The notes below the pieces were generated by a model. It was not told the DNA's origin and made no database searches. It worked only from the letters and a program-made list of their open reading frames with translations. From the NCBI GenBank assembly GCA_947846985.1, contig CANTUZ010000003.1, positions 58,476,096 to 58,540,095 on the forward strand: a stretch of DNA of 64,000 bases. Direction: 5' to 3'. Every line of letters begins with the position of its first letter. Position 1 is the stretch's first letter. The stretch is from Fratercula arctica (taxonomy: Eukaryota > Chordata > Aves > Charadriiformes > Alcidae). Made by a program: the position numbers and the translations under genes. Below, piece by piece: positions 1 through 14,689 of this stretch.

Positions 1-3000
1 GCAAGTCAGACAAAAGTCATGTAGGAGTTGAGCTGTGTTGGGCATGTGAGGCCTTGCCATCAGATGAACGTGCTCCGCTGTGCTGCCATCATGTGTTTCC
101 ATCACTGCAGGGGTGTCAAAGGGACATGAAAGAGGTTTCATGGACAGCCTTTTGGTATTATTCAAGAAGTTTATTTTCCTGCACCATAGTTCAGCAACAC
201 TGGAAAAAACATTGCTAGAGATTATTTCTGTGATCTGATTTACCACATGGCCACTCACACAATTGCATTGGCACAAACGAAGGAACAGTAAGATGGGAAC
301 CAGGAGTGGGAACAAGCAGCTGAGATGGGAGCTTTGCCCACTGAAGAAAATCTATACAGCCACTCTTCCCAAGTCTCCTACAAAGCATGGCACTTGGCAG
401 ATCTGACTCAGCCAACCTGGGAGTGTGTGTGTAGATCCTAAATGCTGAACTGGCACTACTCAACAGTCCTAACTTTTTGTTAAAAGCGGGCATCAATTCA
501 TACGTTTCTCGCATGCCTCATTTTGCTTACAGCTGGACCACGTTCATTCTGTTTAGGGCTATGGTAAGAATTCCTTGAAGAATCATGGCCTTACTGTTTA
601 GAAAACCAGAGTATTGCATAGTGCAACTGTCAAGTCAGGTTACTTATATGGGAAGGCAATGCCCTGTATTGTTAAAGCAAGTCAAATTTCATTTATTTTG
701 AGCCTGGTTACAGAGTAGCCTAGTAAATACTTGTTCAATCTAGGTAACACGGAGCGTAAAGGCTTATTATGCTTATCAATAATGAAAGGATAAAACAACA
801 TGGGGCTTTTGGGGTATTCTGGTACATGTTGTACTTTTAACATGCTCTACTTGTTCTTCATCTGTGGCTTCCAGAGGCCACGAGGGGATACATTTAATGT
901 TTGGAGTGTCATACGTATAGACACTGTATAAATGTGATGAGTAGGGTAAACAGTAAGAGACAGTGATTCAACCTGAATCTGTTATGGTGCTACTAACTCT
1001 CCTTCTCTTGTAGGAAAAGATAAGAGAACAAGGGTCCATAGGGGATCATCTCATTAATTGTCTTGCGTTTCGTAGTTAAGATTTATAGAGTTTGTTTACA
1101 CAAACATTCAAAAGTCATGTCTCAGACCCAAAATTTATGAATTTAACTTAAAAATATTACAGTTTTTCAGCTTTTTGGCTTTCGAACTGTTAAAGTTTGT
1201 GATTCTACTCATGATGGCTGCAGAAAAATACTTGAATTTTTTTTTTGTGTTAACCTATAAAGGAGATTACTGTGTCACCTTCTGGTGCTTTGAGATCTAA
1301 CAAACAGGGAGCAAGTTACAATAAAAGTGATCCTTTGCGCAAGTCCATGCACCAAGAGCATTTTTTCCTGCAAGTCCTGCAAGTGAGAAAAGCAGGGAAG
1401 GGAGAGGCTTGGCAGTTCCCCCATCCACAGCAGATCCTGGGCAGTGCTTCTACCCTGAGATCCTGCAGTCGGGATCCAGTAACTGGACAGTCTTTTGTGT
1501 GCACCTTGTCTGGAGAGAAGAAAACCACTGTCTTCAGAAGGTGCTTGGCTGTAGGACTCTTAAAGGAAAGTAAGCCCATAAGGTAATCCTACACCAGGTA
1601 AAAATGGACCCCAGAAAACCGAAATACTGGCATTCGACCACGTAGCTGAAGGAACAGGAACAAGTAACAGAGAGTGCTTTCAGTGAATGAGAAACTGGAA
1701 GTTAGTGAGACAACTGGTGGACCTGCTGGGTGGATTGCCATGCACAAAGGGAGCAATTCAGGAAAGCAGAATATTGCAGAGATGTTCAGTTATTTATTAG
1801 TACCTGTCCTCACTGCAGATATGCATCCAGATTTGTTGAGAGCTTGAGTATGAGGTGGCTGAGGTGTTAGACAAAATATGTACAGTTTTATTAGAAATAA
1901 CATAATAAGAATATGGAACTAAATGTGTTAGAAGGCTCTAGAAAGCATCTGGAGGATTACAGCCCAGGAAGCTTATACTGGTCATCAGTAAATTAGCTGA
2001 AATAATAGTTACTGACAGGTCACAACTCATAGATTGCAGCCATCAAGATTGCACAGAAGAAAATGGTGTCATTCCAAACTGAAGGGGAGGAAGGTGTTTT
2101 GGCAGATGGAAAATCATTTGATTTAACTGATGAAAGCTTTTAGAAAGTTCTCGTTGTCCTTCACAGATGGTTATTAAGAAACACGGTACTGCTCAGAGTC
2201 AGTTTTCTGGCACGTCTCAGAACCTGTATTGGAGACAGAAGAAGTCATGTTAACCAGTTAGACCTTCTAACAGTGGTACATTGGTAAATCCGCACTTTAA
2301 ACTGGTGGGGACTGTTCCGTTCTTACAGGCATGAAGCAGCACTGGTGTGGGATTGTGCCTGCGCTGCTAGCCCTGCCGAAAGGCAGAGTTGGGAAGTGTC
2401 TAAAAGGTGTTTGATCCCTGAGCATGGAGAGCTATGAGGCTCTCGGTCCTACACACCTCCATGGTGACCTCTATGTAGGAAAGAACTGGACCCAAGAATA
2501 GCAACCTCTTTCTTGGTATGCAGATGACTTGAAAAATACAGTAGTGAAAGAAAAAATCCCAGTAATTTTGAAAACATACCATTAAGAATAGGAAAAGTAA
2601 TAAAGAGTACGGTGGAGAATGTTACCAAAAGTAAAAGCCGATGTATCAAGAACGCCCTCATCTCACCTCAAAATAGCATTTGAGAGTTAGTGGGAGTTCT
2701 GGGAACATGAGATGAAGCTGAAAACGGATCGGGGAAATCTCGGTTATGGAGAGTGGCTGAAGAAAATTGTGACTGTTTACCTTAGAAAGCAGATGAGTCA
2801 GAGAAGAGATGTGCTAAAACTGTATAAACCAGTAAATGGTATTAGAGAAGGGAGATTGAGGTAGTTTATGTTTTCCTTGTCTTAAAGCACTAAAGTGAAT
2901 ATTTAAAAGAATCAAAATGTTTGAAATTCCAAAACTGATAAAATGAAATTCTTGTTCAAATCTGTGATTAAGCTATGACAGTCACTACAGCAGTAAGTTA

Positions 3001-6000
3001 TTAGGCTGAAGAATTTAACAAGGTTTTTAAAAGGTTATTTTAATGGATATCAGACATATTTACAGCTGCCATAATCCACGCTGACAAATTTTGAAGGGGA
3101 TATTATGCCTCACACTTGAGATTTTAAGACAATCTCTAGCTACTAGGGATATCTTTCTGTTCTTTTACTGGTTGTTCTTCCTTCCTAACGTAAAGTGTCA
3201 GTGGTGTAATTCGCATAATGTTTGTATACAAGGTGTGAAATTAGTTCTGATTCTCTCCTAAAAGCGTTGTCTGTGGGTGATGCCTGAATTCAGAGTGGTA
3301 CAGTCTGTTTGCAGGCACTGGCTGAACAGAGCAGCCTGGGGGACAGTAAAGGTGGTTCCCGGCACCTCCTGTTCAGTCTGTGGCTGAACAGAAGTCTGCA
3401 AGTACGAGATTCCAGAAATGTAATAAGGTCAGGAACAGATGCAATTGTAAATTTGGGTGGAAGGTGTTGACTTGCTTTTTTCTGGTCATGTGTGAGTTAC
3501 ATATATCAGTAAAAGACCTTAATCTTTTAAAAATGCCCTGAAAGCAAAAGCACTTTCTGCACTTGTGTTCTGGAGTTCATTTCACTTACAGTGAAGGCAT
3601 GACGTATGTAACTGTTGTCTTTACCCAATGTCTTCAGTTAAACTGTCAAATAGGCAAAACTAAACTAAGGATTTTTTTTTTTTTGTTTGCCTACAAAAGC
3701 ACATCTCCTTGGTGCAGTTCCAGGTATGCATGGGAATACACGGTATGTATGTGAGTACATGGTGATGAGCAGTTCATAATTTTTATTAAGGTTTCGGTTG
3801 TATTAAATTTTATTTGTCCCTAAATGAATTTGACTCTGACACTTGCCAGACATCAGTCAGTTCATGTAGTCCTGCCGTTTTACCTGATAGTAACCTCCTC
3901 AGGAATTGTACTTGCAATCTTACAAGCGCGTTTATCTCAGTGCTGGTGTACAGTTATTCTCTGAGTTGTGCCTCTTTTTAGGTGACATGACATTTTAGGA
4001 TAATTCAAAAAACCCCAAACCAATAATTAATGATGTTTGCAAATCTTAAAGGTATAAGATACATATTTGAAAGGACTTTTGAAATCAAACCATCTTGAGA
4101 GGTGACAGCTATATATGCAAAAAGAGAAACTAATTTCTGCTTAATTGCCAGAAGATAAGGTAATTCCAAAATGTTAATGGAAAATGTTGATATTTGGCCT
4201 TCAAATGGCAAGCATAACACAAACCTGCTGGCTTGAATCAGTAAAATGGTATGGAAAAAACCCAGCCTACTTGAGAGTTTTAGGAAATCAATGGGTATAA
4301 ATTGTGTGTATGCCTATGTGGTAATAATAACAGAATTTTAGAAAAAATAAAAAGCTAGCATGATATCTGTTAAAATAGTGTTAACTAACTGGATCATAAA
4401 TGCAAATAAAGCTATTAACTCCAGATGACTGTCTCATAGTTACAGTATCTGAGCTATTGTGGTTCCACTACATAACAACAGACTCTACAATGCATGAGTC
4501 TGTGTCACATGGCTTTATTTTTAGTACTGATAAATCTAATATTTCAAGATCATATGAGACTGGGAGTCAGGCTGGGCACTGGGGGTTGCCCGGTAGCTGT
4601 CTCTTCTGCACTGTCTCACTCTTTGATGAGAGACACTGTCCAGGACTCCCCAACACGTGCTCATTCCCCTCAATAAAGGCGTCAGCTTCGGCAAATGATG
4701 TGTTAAGAACAAAATCGTTCTTCTGAGACTGAATTTGAGATCTGATTATGCGCACAGTGTCAGGTGGGTTGGGAGCGTGGTTGCGTATCAGGTGGAGTGC
4801 CCATGCTATGGCCCATACAAAACATGAGCAGATGTCAGCATCATGGGTAACCCAGGCATAATAGGGTAAAACAATGTTTTTGTTGGTATTTTCTATGGAA
4901 ACATACTTAGTTACCATATAGTAACGGTAGCAAAGCTGGATATATCTACAAGGATGTAGTGGTCACTGAGATGGAGCTTTGCTGAAAACCTTCTGGCCGG
5001 TGGGCTGTACAGATGGACCGCAGAGCAGGAGGAGGCAGTGATTGCCATGAGCCACATGTCCACCTTCCAGCTGAGACTCTGGGATGGGGGATGGTGGAGG
5101 AAGCTGGTGGATGAGAGCTGCAGCTGTGTGATCCCTGTGCGCCACTGTTCAGGGATGCTTAGTTGGAGCCTTCTCAGCTCAGCTTCATCTCCTGCCCTGT
5201 GCTAGCTGAGCTTGGTCGTGAGTCAGCTTACTGGGGCTTCTTCACTCCTGCGTCTAAACGTTGTGGTACTTGGCGGTCCATGTAGTATCCTTGGGTCCTC
5301 CACAGAGTACTCTTTGGTACTGCGTAGAGGACTTTGCTTGGTGAAAATCGCTGTTTGTTGGCTCTTGGGTCCCATTTCTGACTTCATGCTTTTGATCTGT
5401 TGCCCTAACTGTCCATCTCCCTTTTTTTGGAGAGAGGGAGACACTCTAATTTCTCTATTATTATATGATGAACTCAGAACCACCTCATACAATCAGCCCA
5501 CTCCCCCAAGATCATTAGCTGCTTAATAATATGACCAAATAATTTCCAAATTGAGTTGTTTTGTTATCATGCTAGTGATGTCACCGCTTTGTTACTAAAG
5601 GTTTCTGAAAAAGTGAATGACTCCTGGACTGTTTCACTCCATCTGTTGTTCTTTAGAAAGATGTACTCTGAAAATGCTAGCAGACTAACATTTCAAAGCG
5701 CAAAAAGAGCACACACAGACTAAAACTTACTGGAATGACTGATTGCTTGCACATCTGCATGCAGATCTGCAAATAGCTGGCAGACCATCTAGGCAGCCAC
5801 CACCTATCATCCAGCCTATAGACAGACAAAAAAAAATTGTGATTTAATCATACCTATATAAAGACACAGGTCACTCCCCTTCACTCTCATGCATAGAATA
5901 GGACTATTTCTTTCTTTTTATCACATACTTATCATGCTGAAATAACTTCTTTATTCCATGTATGTCCAACACTTCAGCACTCAAGTGAGCTCTAAAGTGA

Positions 6001-8839
6001 TACTTTTCTATAAAAAAAGGATATTAAAATAATGAATTGTTATATTTATTAATAAAACACAATTATTTTTCTTAAATCTCAGTTAATGAATAAGAAAATA
6101 ATTTTTAATAACAGGACCGCTGAACTGCAATAACCATGTGTAGTCAGTTGACACACACACAAAGTAAGTCCTTCTAATACCTTCTAATGCTATGTGAAAA
6201 TTTGTATGAAGTGTTTCCAAAGATTGGCTTCATTCCACATTTTCTTTTAGAAGACTGTTCAACCATTTTTTTCATTGCTGGAAGCTTTACTTTATATTTA
6301 ACCTAAAATACAGTTTCCTGAATATCATCCTATTACTTACAGTAACATTTAGTAATGTCTTGTGTTCCTTGGTTTTTCGTGTCATTTGAGTACTTGCTGA
6401 CTCTTTGCATGACTCCACTTTGCCAGTATGCATTTTTTTTGTTTTATTATTTGCCTTTAATCTAATATCTCAAAACTTCAATTACTTTTCTTGCTTTTTA
6501 AACTCTTTAAGTATGTTAAAAAGGAATTACTTTAAAATCTGTAAAGTATCATAAAGAAAAGAAACCAAAACCTCTGGAAACATGTAATACAGAGAGAGAA
6601 GACTTAAACATGGAGAGCGTGCCAGCCCCGAAGAGTAGAAAGAACGCTTTGTGGTGGGAGGAAAGCTGCAATGGCTTGATATAGAAGGCTTGGTAGCACA
6701 GACACAGACAGGCTCTAAGGTAGGGTAGCACATAGTCGCATGTAAACTTACTGTTTGAAACTGTTGTTTTCAAGTTGATAACTCTTTAAGGGTGTTTGTC
6801 AGAGATGTAGAAATTGTCAAGTCAAAGCCATTGTTCAAATACTAATACCTTTGCTTTGCAATAAAATGGTAGAGAACTTTCCTTTTTAATTTAGGAGATT
6901 TTTTTCACTTTTGGAAAAATTTGGTAGCCACTTGCCTTTGCTTCTTTGCTGTGCCTAGCCAGATTAGTTTTCATTTTACTGAAAACTTGAAAGGAGAGCT
7001 GGTTGCATTGAAACTTTCATATGACAGGAAAGAGGGAAATAGTATCTGGATAACATAGAGGCAGTGCACAGACAGACGTGCTTGCCTAAATACAATTCTT
7101 TCCTTTACTAGGTTTTTGTCTTGGTCATATTCCAGGTGCTCGTCAATGAGCAAGTGACTTGGGATAGAAAACATCTGCTTATTTTGCCTGGTGAAACTTT
7201 CTTAAGGGATTTACTGGGGAAAAAAAGAAGTGTGTGTACTTTTTATTGCTTTTCCTCTCTTATTTGAGTGAACTGAAGTATATCTATCTAAACTATAAAA
7301 ATTACTTTACACTCATGCAGTGCTTATAAGCTAGCTGGCTCAGGCTCTTGGATACAGATCAGACAACTTGCATCTCTAGTCTGTGGTTCATATACTGGCT
7401 GGGTTGTTAAAGGTTGAATATTGTCTTTGGTCTCTGAGAAGCAATTCAGTTTTAGCTCAGTTCCTTGAAAACTGCTTTCTGCACTACAGGTAATCAATAT
7501 CTTGGTTAATATTTGCATTAGATGAGGTCAGGTATTGTCCTAGACAGTCAGATGTATATTTCCTATCACCCTTATGGCCAACAATCTGGTAGTCTCACAG
7601 TGACCTTTACATCCCACTAGGGTGCCCAGGGATCACATTCCCAGCCTATAGTTCAGCCCTCTCGACTGCGCTGAGCGCATACAGTCATTGTACAGTTCTG
7701 TAGAGCTAGCCTTCCCTGCAGTGCTTCCCCAGCCTGCTTTTTTCTTTGTCTTGAAGGCTAAAAACTTCAAGAACTGTCCTTGTTGCTAAGCTGTGCACTT
7801 CCAACAACATGAAGGTCTCTTCTGGTTGAGACTTCTTTATGCTGCAGCAGTAAAAAGGAATAACAGTGATTGGCGCTTTCCAGGTTTGTCCACTTTGCCC
7901 ATTGTGATCCTTCTAGCCGAGTAACTGATTGAACCCCTTATTTGTAGCTCCTTTGTGTTCTCTGGAAAGTCGAAACAAGTAAAATTATTGGTCATTTGTC
8001 CAACTGCATCATGGTACAGTTTTTATTTCATGAAGAAACAAGAAATAGATAACACTGCTTACAGGGGTTTGTTCTTATTACAGTCTGCACAGAATTGCAG
8101 GCCAGCCAAAGCAAGGACGGCATTTTCAAAATCTGCTATTTGGCATTTCTTAGAGTATGGCATTTCTTTAGTTGGTACTCACACTGTCAGAAGTTTGTAT
8201 TGTATCATTTGCAAATTAGGTGGGCCGGTGTGTCTCAAGCCTGAATCAGAGCCTCCATGGGGTTAATACATATATTAACAAAGTAATTCTTGTTGTCGTA
8301 TTTATGGTAATATGCTAAACTGAATGTTTGGCATATGATTTTCAGTTATGGGTATTGTTAATTTAGATTCTTCTTTTTGTACCTTTCTGTCCTGAGACGT
8401 GCAGGTGCTGAGTGGCTGTTCTGCCCTTTCTGCATTCCCTGGCATCATTAGCCTTGGAGGTAGACACTGTTTAATTTTCCACTTTGTTTTCTGTGTCCGT
8501 CTCAGCAATTATACACTCACCTCAATAGCTGCCCCAAATGCTGCTAGCTGAACATCGTATAAACGAACCCACTCAGGGGCAGCCTGCAGGCGGGCGGGTC
8601 AGATGGTGGCCTTGTGGTAGAAGTTAAAGCAGGTGTCCTACCTTTGCAAAATAATGTGGGGGAATTTCATGATTCTCAGAAAAGGATTAGGGATGCATGG
8701 TTTCTGTGAGTCACACAAAGACAGTCCAGGCAGCCCAATAAAGATTATACAAATGCTTTCTTTTCTCAGTTTCTGTGACTGATTTACAGTCACCGATATT
8801 CCTCAGATGGCAAGAAATGTTCTACAATTGCGTGTAAGT

Positions 8840-8885
8840 CGCACAGAGGTCTTATGGTTGGACTTGATGATCAGGATAACGACAG
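8840..8885 (+). mobile_element. Possible CR1 3'-end scrap
   Basis: The stretch around 8851-8872 (tcttatggttggacttgatg, then atc) resembles the terminal part of CR1 LINEs, which commonly reads 'ggttggactagatgatc' before the 3' repeat. Only a few tens of bases match, and the flanks are not convincing. The call is tentative. Confidence 0.25.
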
Positions 8886-11034
8886 TTGAGTATTTCTTTG
8901 GGAATTTGGGATAGTAAAGTAGTCCCACTTCAGCAGTGAAATGCCCAGCCACACCATTTGTCTCCAATACGTTTTATAACTCACCTTAATTAGATTAGTG
9001 CACAGCCATTATCATCTGGGAAATATTAATAGATTTGAAGAGCTGATCTGTGTTCTTACTGAAGTTTGGATTATTTTTACTTATTTATGTTTGAAAAAAA
9101 ACAATTAAGGTTGAAGTATTGTAGCTGTCAGAGAAATAATCACATTTATGCAACGCTTTTTGACACTTGCCTCTGAATTTTAAGGTCTTTTCTGTTTACA
9201 TTGCTGACAAGTTTTTACTGTAGTTCTTAAAGGGTGAAGTTCATCTTCGTGGAGAGGGTTTGCACAAAGCTTGTGCTGCAGTCAGGTCCCACATACAACT
9301 TGTTTGGGGGACTGTTACAGTGATTTCAGCTAAGAAGGTGCAAGCTAAGTTATAGTCTACCCTGCAAAATCATCAAGAGAGTCATTGGCTGCCTTCTGAT
9401 TATAAAATCTCTACCACAATGATGATGTTCAGAAAGCTGGAATAATGTTACTTCATTGCCATGCTGAATGAGTTTGAATATCGGACGAGCGAAAAATTAT
9501 CTGTTACCTTAGTATATTTGATATAGACAGACTTAGTATCTTTAATACTGGCACATCCTTAGTATGTGATCACGAGACACCATTATTTTTCTGACACTTC
9601 TCAGAATAGATTCCTGAAGGTGAAGAATTTGTGTTGCCTCTTTTCTCTGTGTTAACTAGCACAATTCTATAAAAAACATTTATATTATATTTTTATGAGT
9701 TTCCTTTAAAGTTTCCTAGTAATGCAAGTGGGTTTTTTCCTTGAATAATGTTCTCATGCATGCATATATACATGTAAAGTTATAAAATTATATTTCACTA
9801 TTATATGAACACTTGGTTAGGAATTTTTAACCACCAAACTGGGAAGGTCGAGTGTAAGGGAGAGTGCCTCTTCCTCCCTTCACTGACTTTTTTCAGCAAT
9901 TCATAAGCCTGGGGCTTTTCCCAAACAAGATGGTATTTACAAGGCAGAAAGATACTATAGGAATTCCTAAGTAGCTGCTGATGAGAAAGCAGAGCAGAGC
10001 TAGTGCATTTTGAGTAAGAATGGTTTTCAATAATGTTTGTTGTTATCCTGTCTCCTCCGGGGTTTTTTTTTGTAATTATTTGGTGATCCATCATTTTGGA
10101 TATAATACATGGTTCCAAACCGTATTTTGTCCTTGATTGCATATTTTTAAAAAGAACAGACAGAGTAAAAGCCATAGGCTCTGCTGCAGGGTGTCTGTGT
10201 CTCTGCATCCCATATTTTTCTGTATTTTTAGCCAGGAAAAAAAGACAGAATTTTAAATCTGTCTTATATGAGGTGTTTTGGTTGTTTCCCCCCTCTCCTT
10301 AGAAGTTCTAACAAAGATGTGCGTGATCTCTGAATTGATATATGGTGACAATGCATAGGTGGATGTCAGTGAGTGTTACTTTTGTTTTCAAAGCTTGAGG
10401 TTCATTTACACTAAGCTTCTTTTACACAGCCCAAAAGTGAATGTAAATGTGGAGGTTTTAAAATGGTCTGTACCATCTGTAATGTGATTTTGCCAGACCA
10501 TAGTAAAATGAGCATTAGGCTCAGGTACTTTTAATTTAATGTAGGCTAAATACCAGAGAATTTTAAATTTTGTGCTTTTTTTCTTGTGGGAAAATATTTG
10601 ACTGTAGATGCTTGAGCTCAAGGAACTGCCAGCTCTGCACAGTTATTGCATGTGTCTTATTTTTAACAGCAATGGACCTTTCCTAATGGTGCTCATCAGT
10701 AATTTGCTAGAGAGAGGGGAGCTGTTTTGCTCTGGGTATTTTGATGTAAGGCAAAATGGTTGTTCATCTTTAACTAGAATAGTCATCTCTCCTTTCTTTA
10801 TTGTGGTGGTTTTATCTCTACGGAAACTAGAACAAAGTGAAATCTTTCTTTTTGTAAAGGAAAGCGATGAAAGTGCTATTTTATCCTTTGCTCATCCTTA
10901 CCAACATTCAGTTTTGATTTATTTTTAGTGAACTTGGGCTTGCCTCTGCACTTCTAGGGAGTGTGTATGGGCAATTAAACAGAAGTACCTTGCAGGAATG
11001 CTTAGGGACAGGAAGACCATTTATAAGAGACAGT

Positions 11035-11146
11035 GTACATGCTATATGTACATATATTATATATATATGTATTATATATATCTATATATATGTATATAAT
11101 ATATATATTATATATATACATGTACATATATTATGTACATGCTATA
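11035..11146. repeat. AT-rich palindromic microsatellite bounded by a direct repeat
   Basis: A run of TATA/ATGTATAT units fills the interval and is largely self-complementary, so it could form a long AT hairpin or cruciform. The 12-mer gtacatgctata occurs at both edges (11035-11046 and 11135-11146) as a direct repeat. Confidence 0.8.
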
Positions 11147-12167
11147 AAGGAATTTCCCTCACTGGAAATGAGCATTGCATAACTCTAAAAAAGACTTTTC
11201 TGTGGAAACAGTTATCTTTCATGTGAAAAATCTTTTGGGACTCAAGCATCCTTATGAAGGGAAGGGAGTCAAAAGCAGACCATACACACCTTATCACTGT
11301 CACTCCATTGTTCGTGAGGTTGGTGATGAGCAGACCTCCATTCATTTGCCTTCCACAAACATAGTGTGCAGATATCTTGTGCATATATCTGTGATTGACT
11401 TCAGGTCTTCACTCTTTTCATGCCTTAATTCTTTTCCTTTGGATTCTATCTGGCTCTTTTCTTTAATAGCCCTTGAATAGTTAAGAAACTTATTCAAATG
11501 AGAACTGGTAGCCAGATACCCACATCTTGTCATCCATGTTAGGTTCATATGGCCTGTCATTTCTGTTTCTCGCATGCAACTTCCAGTTCTGACAAGTGGC
11601 CTGTCAGAGATCCTGAGCTGCCCAAACACATTTGTTGGGTATACCTTGGATACAGTTAGTTTCTGCTGTTTCTTTTTAAATGTCCCCTACAACTGTAGTT
11701 CTTTGAAGCCACGATTAAGCATGGTGATTCCAAAGTGAAAAGAGTAATTCCTTTGGAACTGGCCCTGTGAACCACTTCATTCCTAGGAGCATAATGCTTC
11801 TTGATTGGTAGGTGATCAGATGGCATATTTTGTGTTCTGTGGACATATAAAATGGTTACATGGCAAATCCTTGAGATCAATAGCCTTTGGAGGTGTATTT
11901 CTTAAAATGAAGTGTATGACTTAAGGAACGTAAGGAGATTTGTAAAGCTTCATAGCCTTTCTGAGTCCTCGTCTTGGCGGTTTACTATCAAGGCTCCTAA
12001 ATGTATTCAGTGAGATGTTGACAGTCTAGGTATTTTTAAGACTTACACTTACTCACACTAAGTACGTTCCCTCCTCAAATCAGCTATCAAAACAAGTTTT
12101 TCTTGCAGTTGCCTATTTGCCAAAATCACCCTCTAGAGCTTTTAAAGGTCAGACTGCCTTCCATTGG

Positions 12168-12265
12168 GGATTGGATGCTAACCATGTGATACCTTTCAAA
12201 AATAGGTATGTGTGGTGGGTTGGATGCCAACCTCAAGATACCTTTTAAAAATAGGCATGTGTGGC
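12168..12265. repeat. 49-bp tandem duplication, two diverged copies
   Basis: Copy 1 (12168-12216) begins ggattggatgctaacc and copy 2 (12217-12265) begins gggttggatgccaacc. Both run through a 'gatacctttyaaaaataggyatgtgtgg' type sequence. Aligned by eye the copies differ at a minority of positions, so this is an old local duplication in an intron. No known repeat family recognised. Confidence 0.75.
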
Positions 12266-12477
12266 ATTCATCTGCAAAGCAAACAGACAAAACTTGCTGG
12301 GGAGTATCAACACTCTTCCCAGTGGGTGAACAACCACACTATGACTCACAAAGGGTACCAGCCGCTCACATGGAGAGCAAGCGAGCGCTGGGTGAATGGT
12401 TGCCTCCCCTGTGCTCACTCAGAGGGTGATTGCTGGTAAACTACACTGCTCCTGCCCGGCCTTTTCTCTTTCTACAG

Positions 12478-12693
12478 CTGAGCAGATGATCTGAGTCTTT
12501 GTTAGCCTGGTGCCTGCTCTGAGCATTATGAAAACAAACACCAAGGAGAAAGAGGAAAAAAATGAGAGCAATATTGAACAAAATGGCACAGAGCTTCTAA
12601 TGTATCCCTGCATTGTACTTAACTTTAGACCCTTACCTGAGGTGTTTGAATTAGGTGGTTGCTTTGGAGTAGGTTTTCATGTGAAGGCCACAG
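12478..12693 (+). other. Candidate pseudo-exon or alternative non-coding exon
   Basis: A strong acceptor (ccttttctctttctacag, ending 12477) and a consensus donor (CAG then GTAAGT, beginning 12694) are separated by 216 nt. Read in phase 0, the segment hits TGA at its fourth codon (12487-12489). In a second frame an ATG at 12528 opens 55 codons up to the donor, but splicing that frame into the exon at 19726 gives an early stop. It could be an alternative 5' exon, a poison exon, or an unused decoy. It is not a TULP4 exon I recognise. Confidence 0.35.
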
Positions 12694-14689
12694 GTAAGTC
12701 TGTGGTCAGAAGAAGGCACATAATTGGATCAGGACCTTTCAGGTCCACTAAGGTCTGCATCTTATTGCTGGTCCAACCTTATGACTGATTTCAATTAGTG
12801 CAAGGTTAGGTCCCAAGCTGACACAGATCTCATGCTTACCTTATTGATAATGTTATAAAATGAAATTAGATTTCCAGTTAAAAAAAAAAAAAGCTATTCA
12901 AATCTGGTCTTTTCATGGATTTTTTCTTGTGTTTTTAAACCTGCATAGTTAGTAGCTTTTATATTATCTCTCACAAGAATGTAGTTATATTTTTAAATAG
13001 TATTTATAGAAATTGCAGCTCCTTTTCAAAGAGCAGAAAAAGCAAGATGACAGCTGCTGGCAGAGTAATACACTTTATTCAAGGGAAAAGCAGGATGCTG
13101 AGATAAAGCAGCAGACTTCTAATGTGCGAGTGGCGATGGAAAGTGCTGCCCACGGCAACAGCTGAACTCCCCAGGGGCTGTGAGCAGCTGCTGTGCCGTC
13201 GGCGCTCATCACCAGTGACCACAGCTTCTCCCACAGCAGGGGTAAGGTTTATTAAAGGACATCCATCCCTGAGATATCTGAAGGCCACTCCCGTCCTTCC
13301 AGGAAGACAGTTCATTTTCTTATTATTTGGACTAAAGAAACACGAAGAATTTGGATGGTGTTTTCTTGTCTCCAAGAATTTGTTTGCCGTTCCTTTACCC
13401 ACAATGTAACGTGCAACTGCTATTGCCAGTTGGCAGTTTTTCTCAAGAAATGTAGACACTGACTATTATAAATTTGCCATTCTTTACCTGCAGCACAGTG
13501 CTTGTTATTAATAGCAGTAGTTTCTTCTTAATAATAATTCCTTGATGGGTATCATACCTTGGAAACTGACAGCTCCATATGCAAATGAAGCACTTCCACC
13601 CGGGTGTAATGTCTCTGGAAACAAAAAGTCAAAGCTCCGCGGGTGTGGGAGAGACAGGGACTGTATCATTAGAGAATGCAATATAAGATATGTAGGATAG
13701 GAAGATGGGTGTGCCACCCCAGGAGAGGCAAACTAGCTGTGTGCTATGTCTACTGATTTTTTTTTTTCTGGTGTTATTAGTAGGAAGAATACTTACGTGA
13801 TGCTCTTCGTCTGCGTAATCGAACTACTTCAAATGGAGAGAATTATCATGGCATTATTGTCATGGCAAGAAATGAAGGTCATAAGAGAAGATGAAAGTAA
13901 GACCAATTGCAAACAGTCAGTTTGCAGCATGAGAAATTAGGAGAGAGAAACTTGGATAGCCTTTAGTTTAAAAATACTAATATTTAAAAAATAGTTAAAC
14001 TTTACATTTCATTGAACTAAACAAACACAGAACCATTTAGAACCAAGCACTGGTTATACATAAAGTATAGTGAGAAGCAACAGCTTGTTAACTGCAACCC
14101 TACTGCTTATTCTGGGCACCTTATGTCATTTTTAAATTACATTTTCATTATAAAAATCCACTTTAGTTAACTAACTTCAAGTCAACAAATCTACAAAATT
14201 GGCATAGTTTCCTCAAGGATTTAATAGGGATGTGTATTCATGCACACACCCATGTTAATATGTATGTAATGTATATACACATTAAATGTATATCTGTGTC
14301 TATATATACTGAACTGTATTAGCAAGTGAAGGTGGTTATTGGTTTCTCTGATCCCTTTACTTTTATGTTTAATTTCTGTTCCCCACTGTGCCGCCTTCTT
14401 TTTTCTTTGATAAATGTACTTATACATCTCTTCATCTTTGTTGCCATTAATAAACCATGTGTGCCAGTGTGTTGCACATACTATATGCACTATATGCATA
14501 TATTTCTCTATACTTGTAACCATGAGTGAAGATCCATCTACTTATTAGGAGACTGCATAATAGCATTGCTTGATACAGCAAGGAGGTGATGCTCAGTGAT
14601 CCTAGGCAGATTTTGCAGTCTCCTTTTCCAATGCTTCGTTTCAACCCTTTATCTGTTCCTTTAAAAACTTAAGTACTTTCCTAAAAGCA

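Noticed and set aside
13050..13420. GC-richer stretch with opposing ORFs, possibly an exon
   Set aside because: A donor-like GGGTAAGG is present, but there is no convincing acceptor and no similarity to the missing TULP4 N-terminus.
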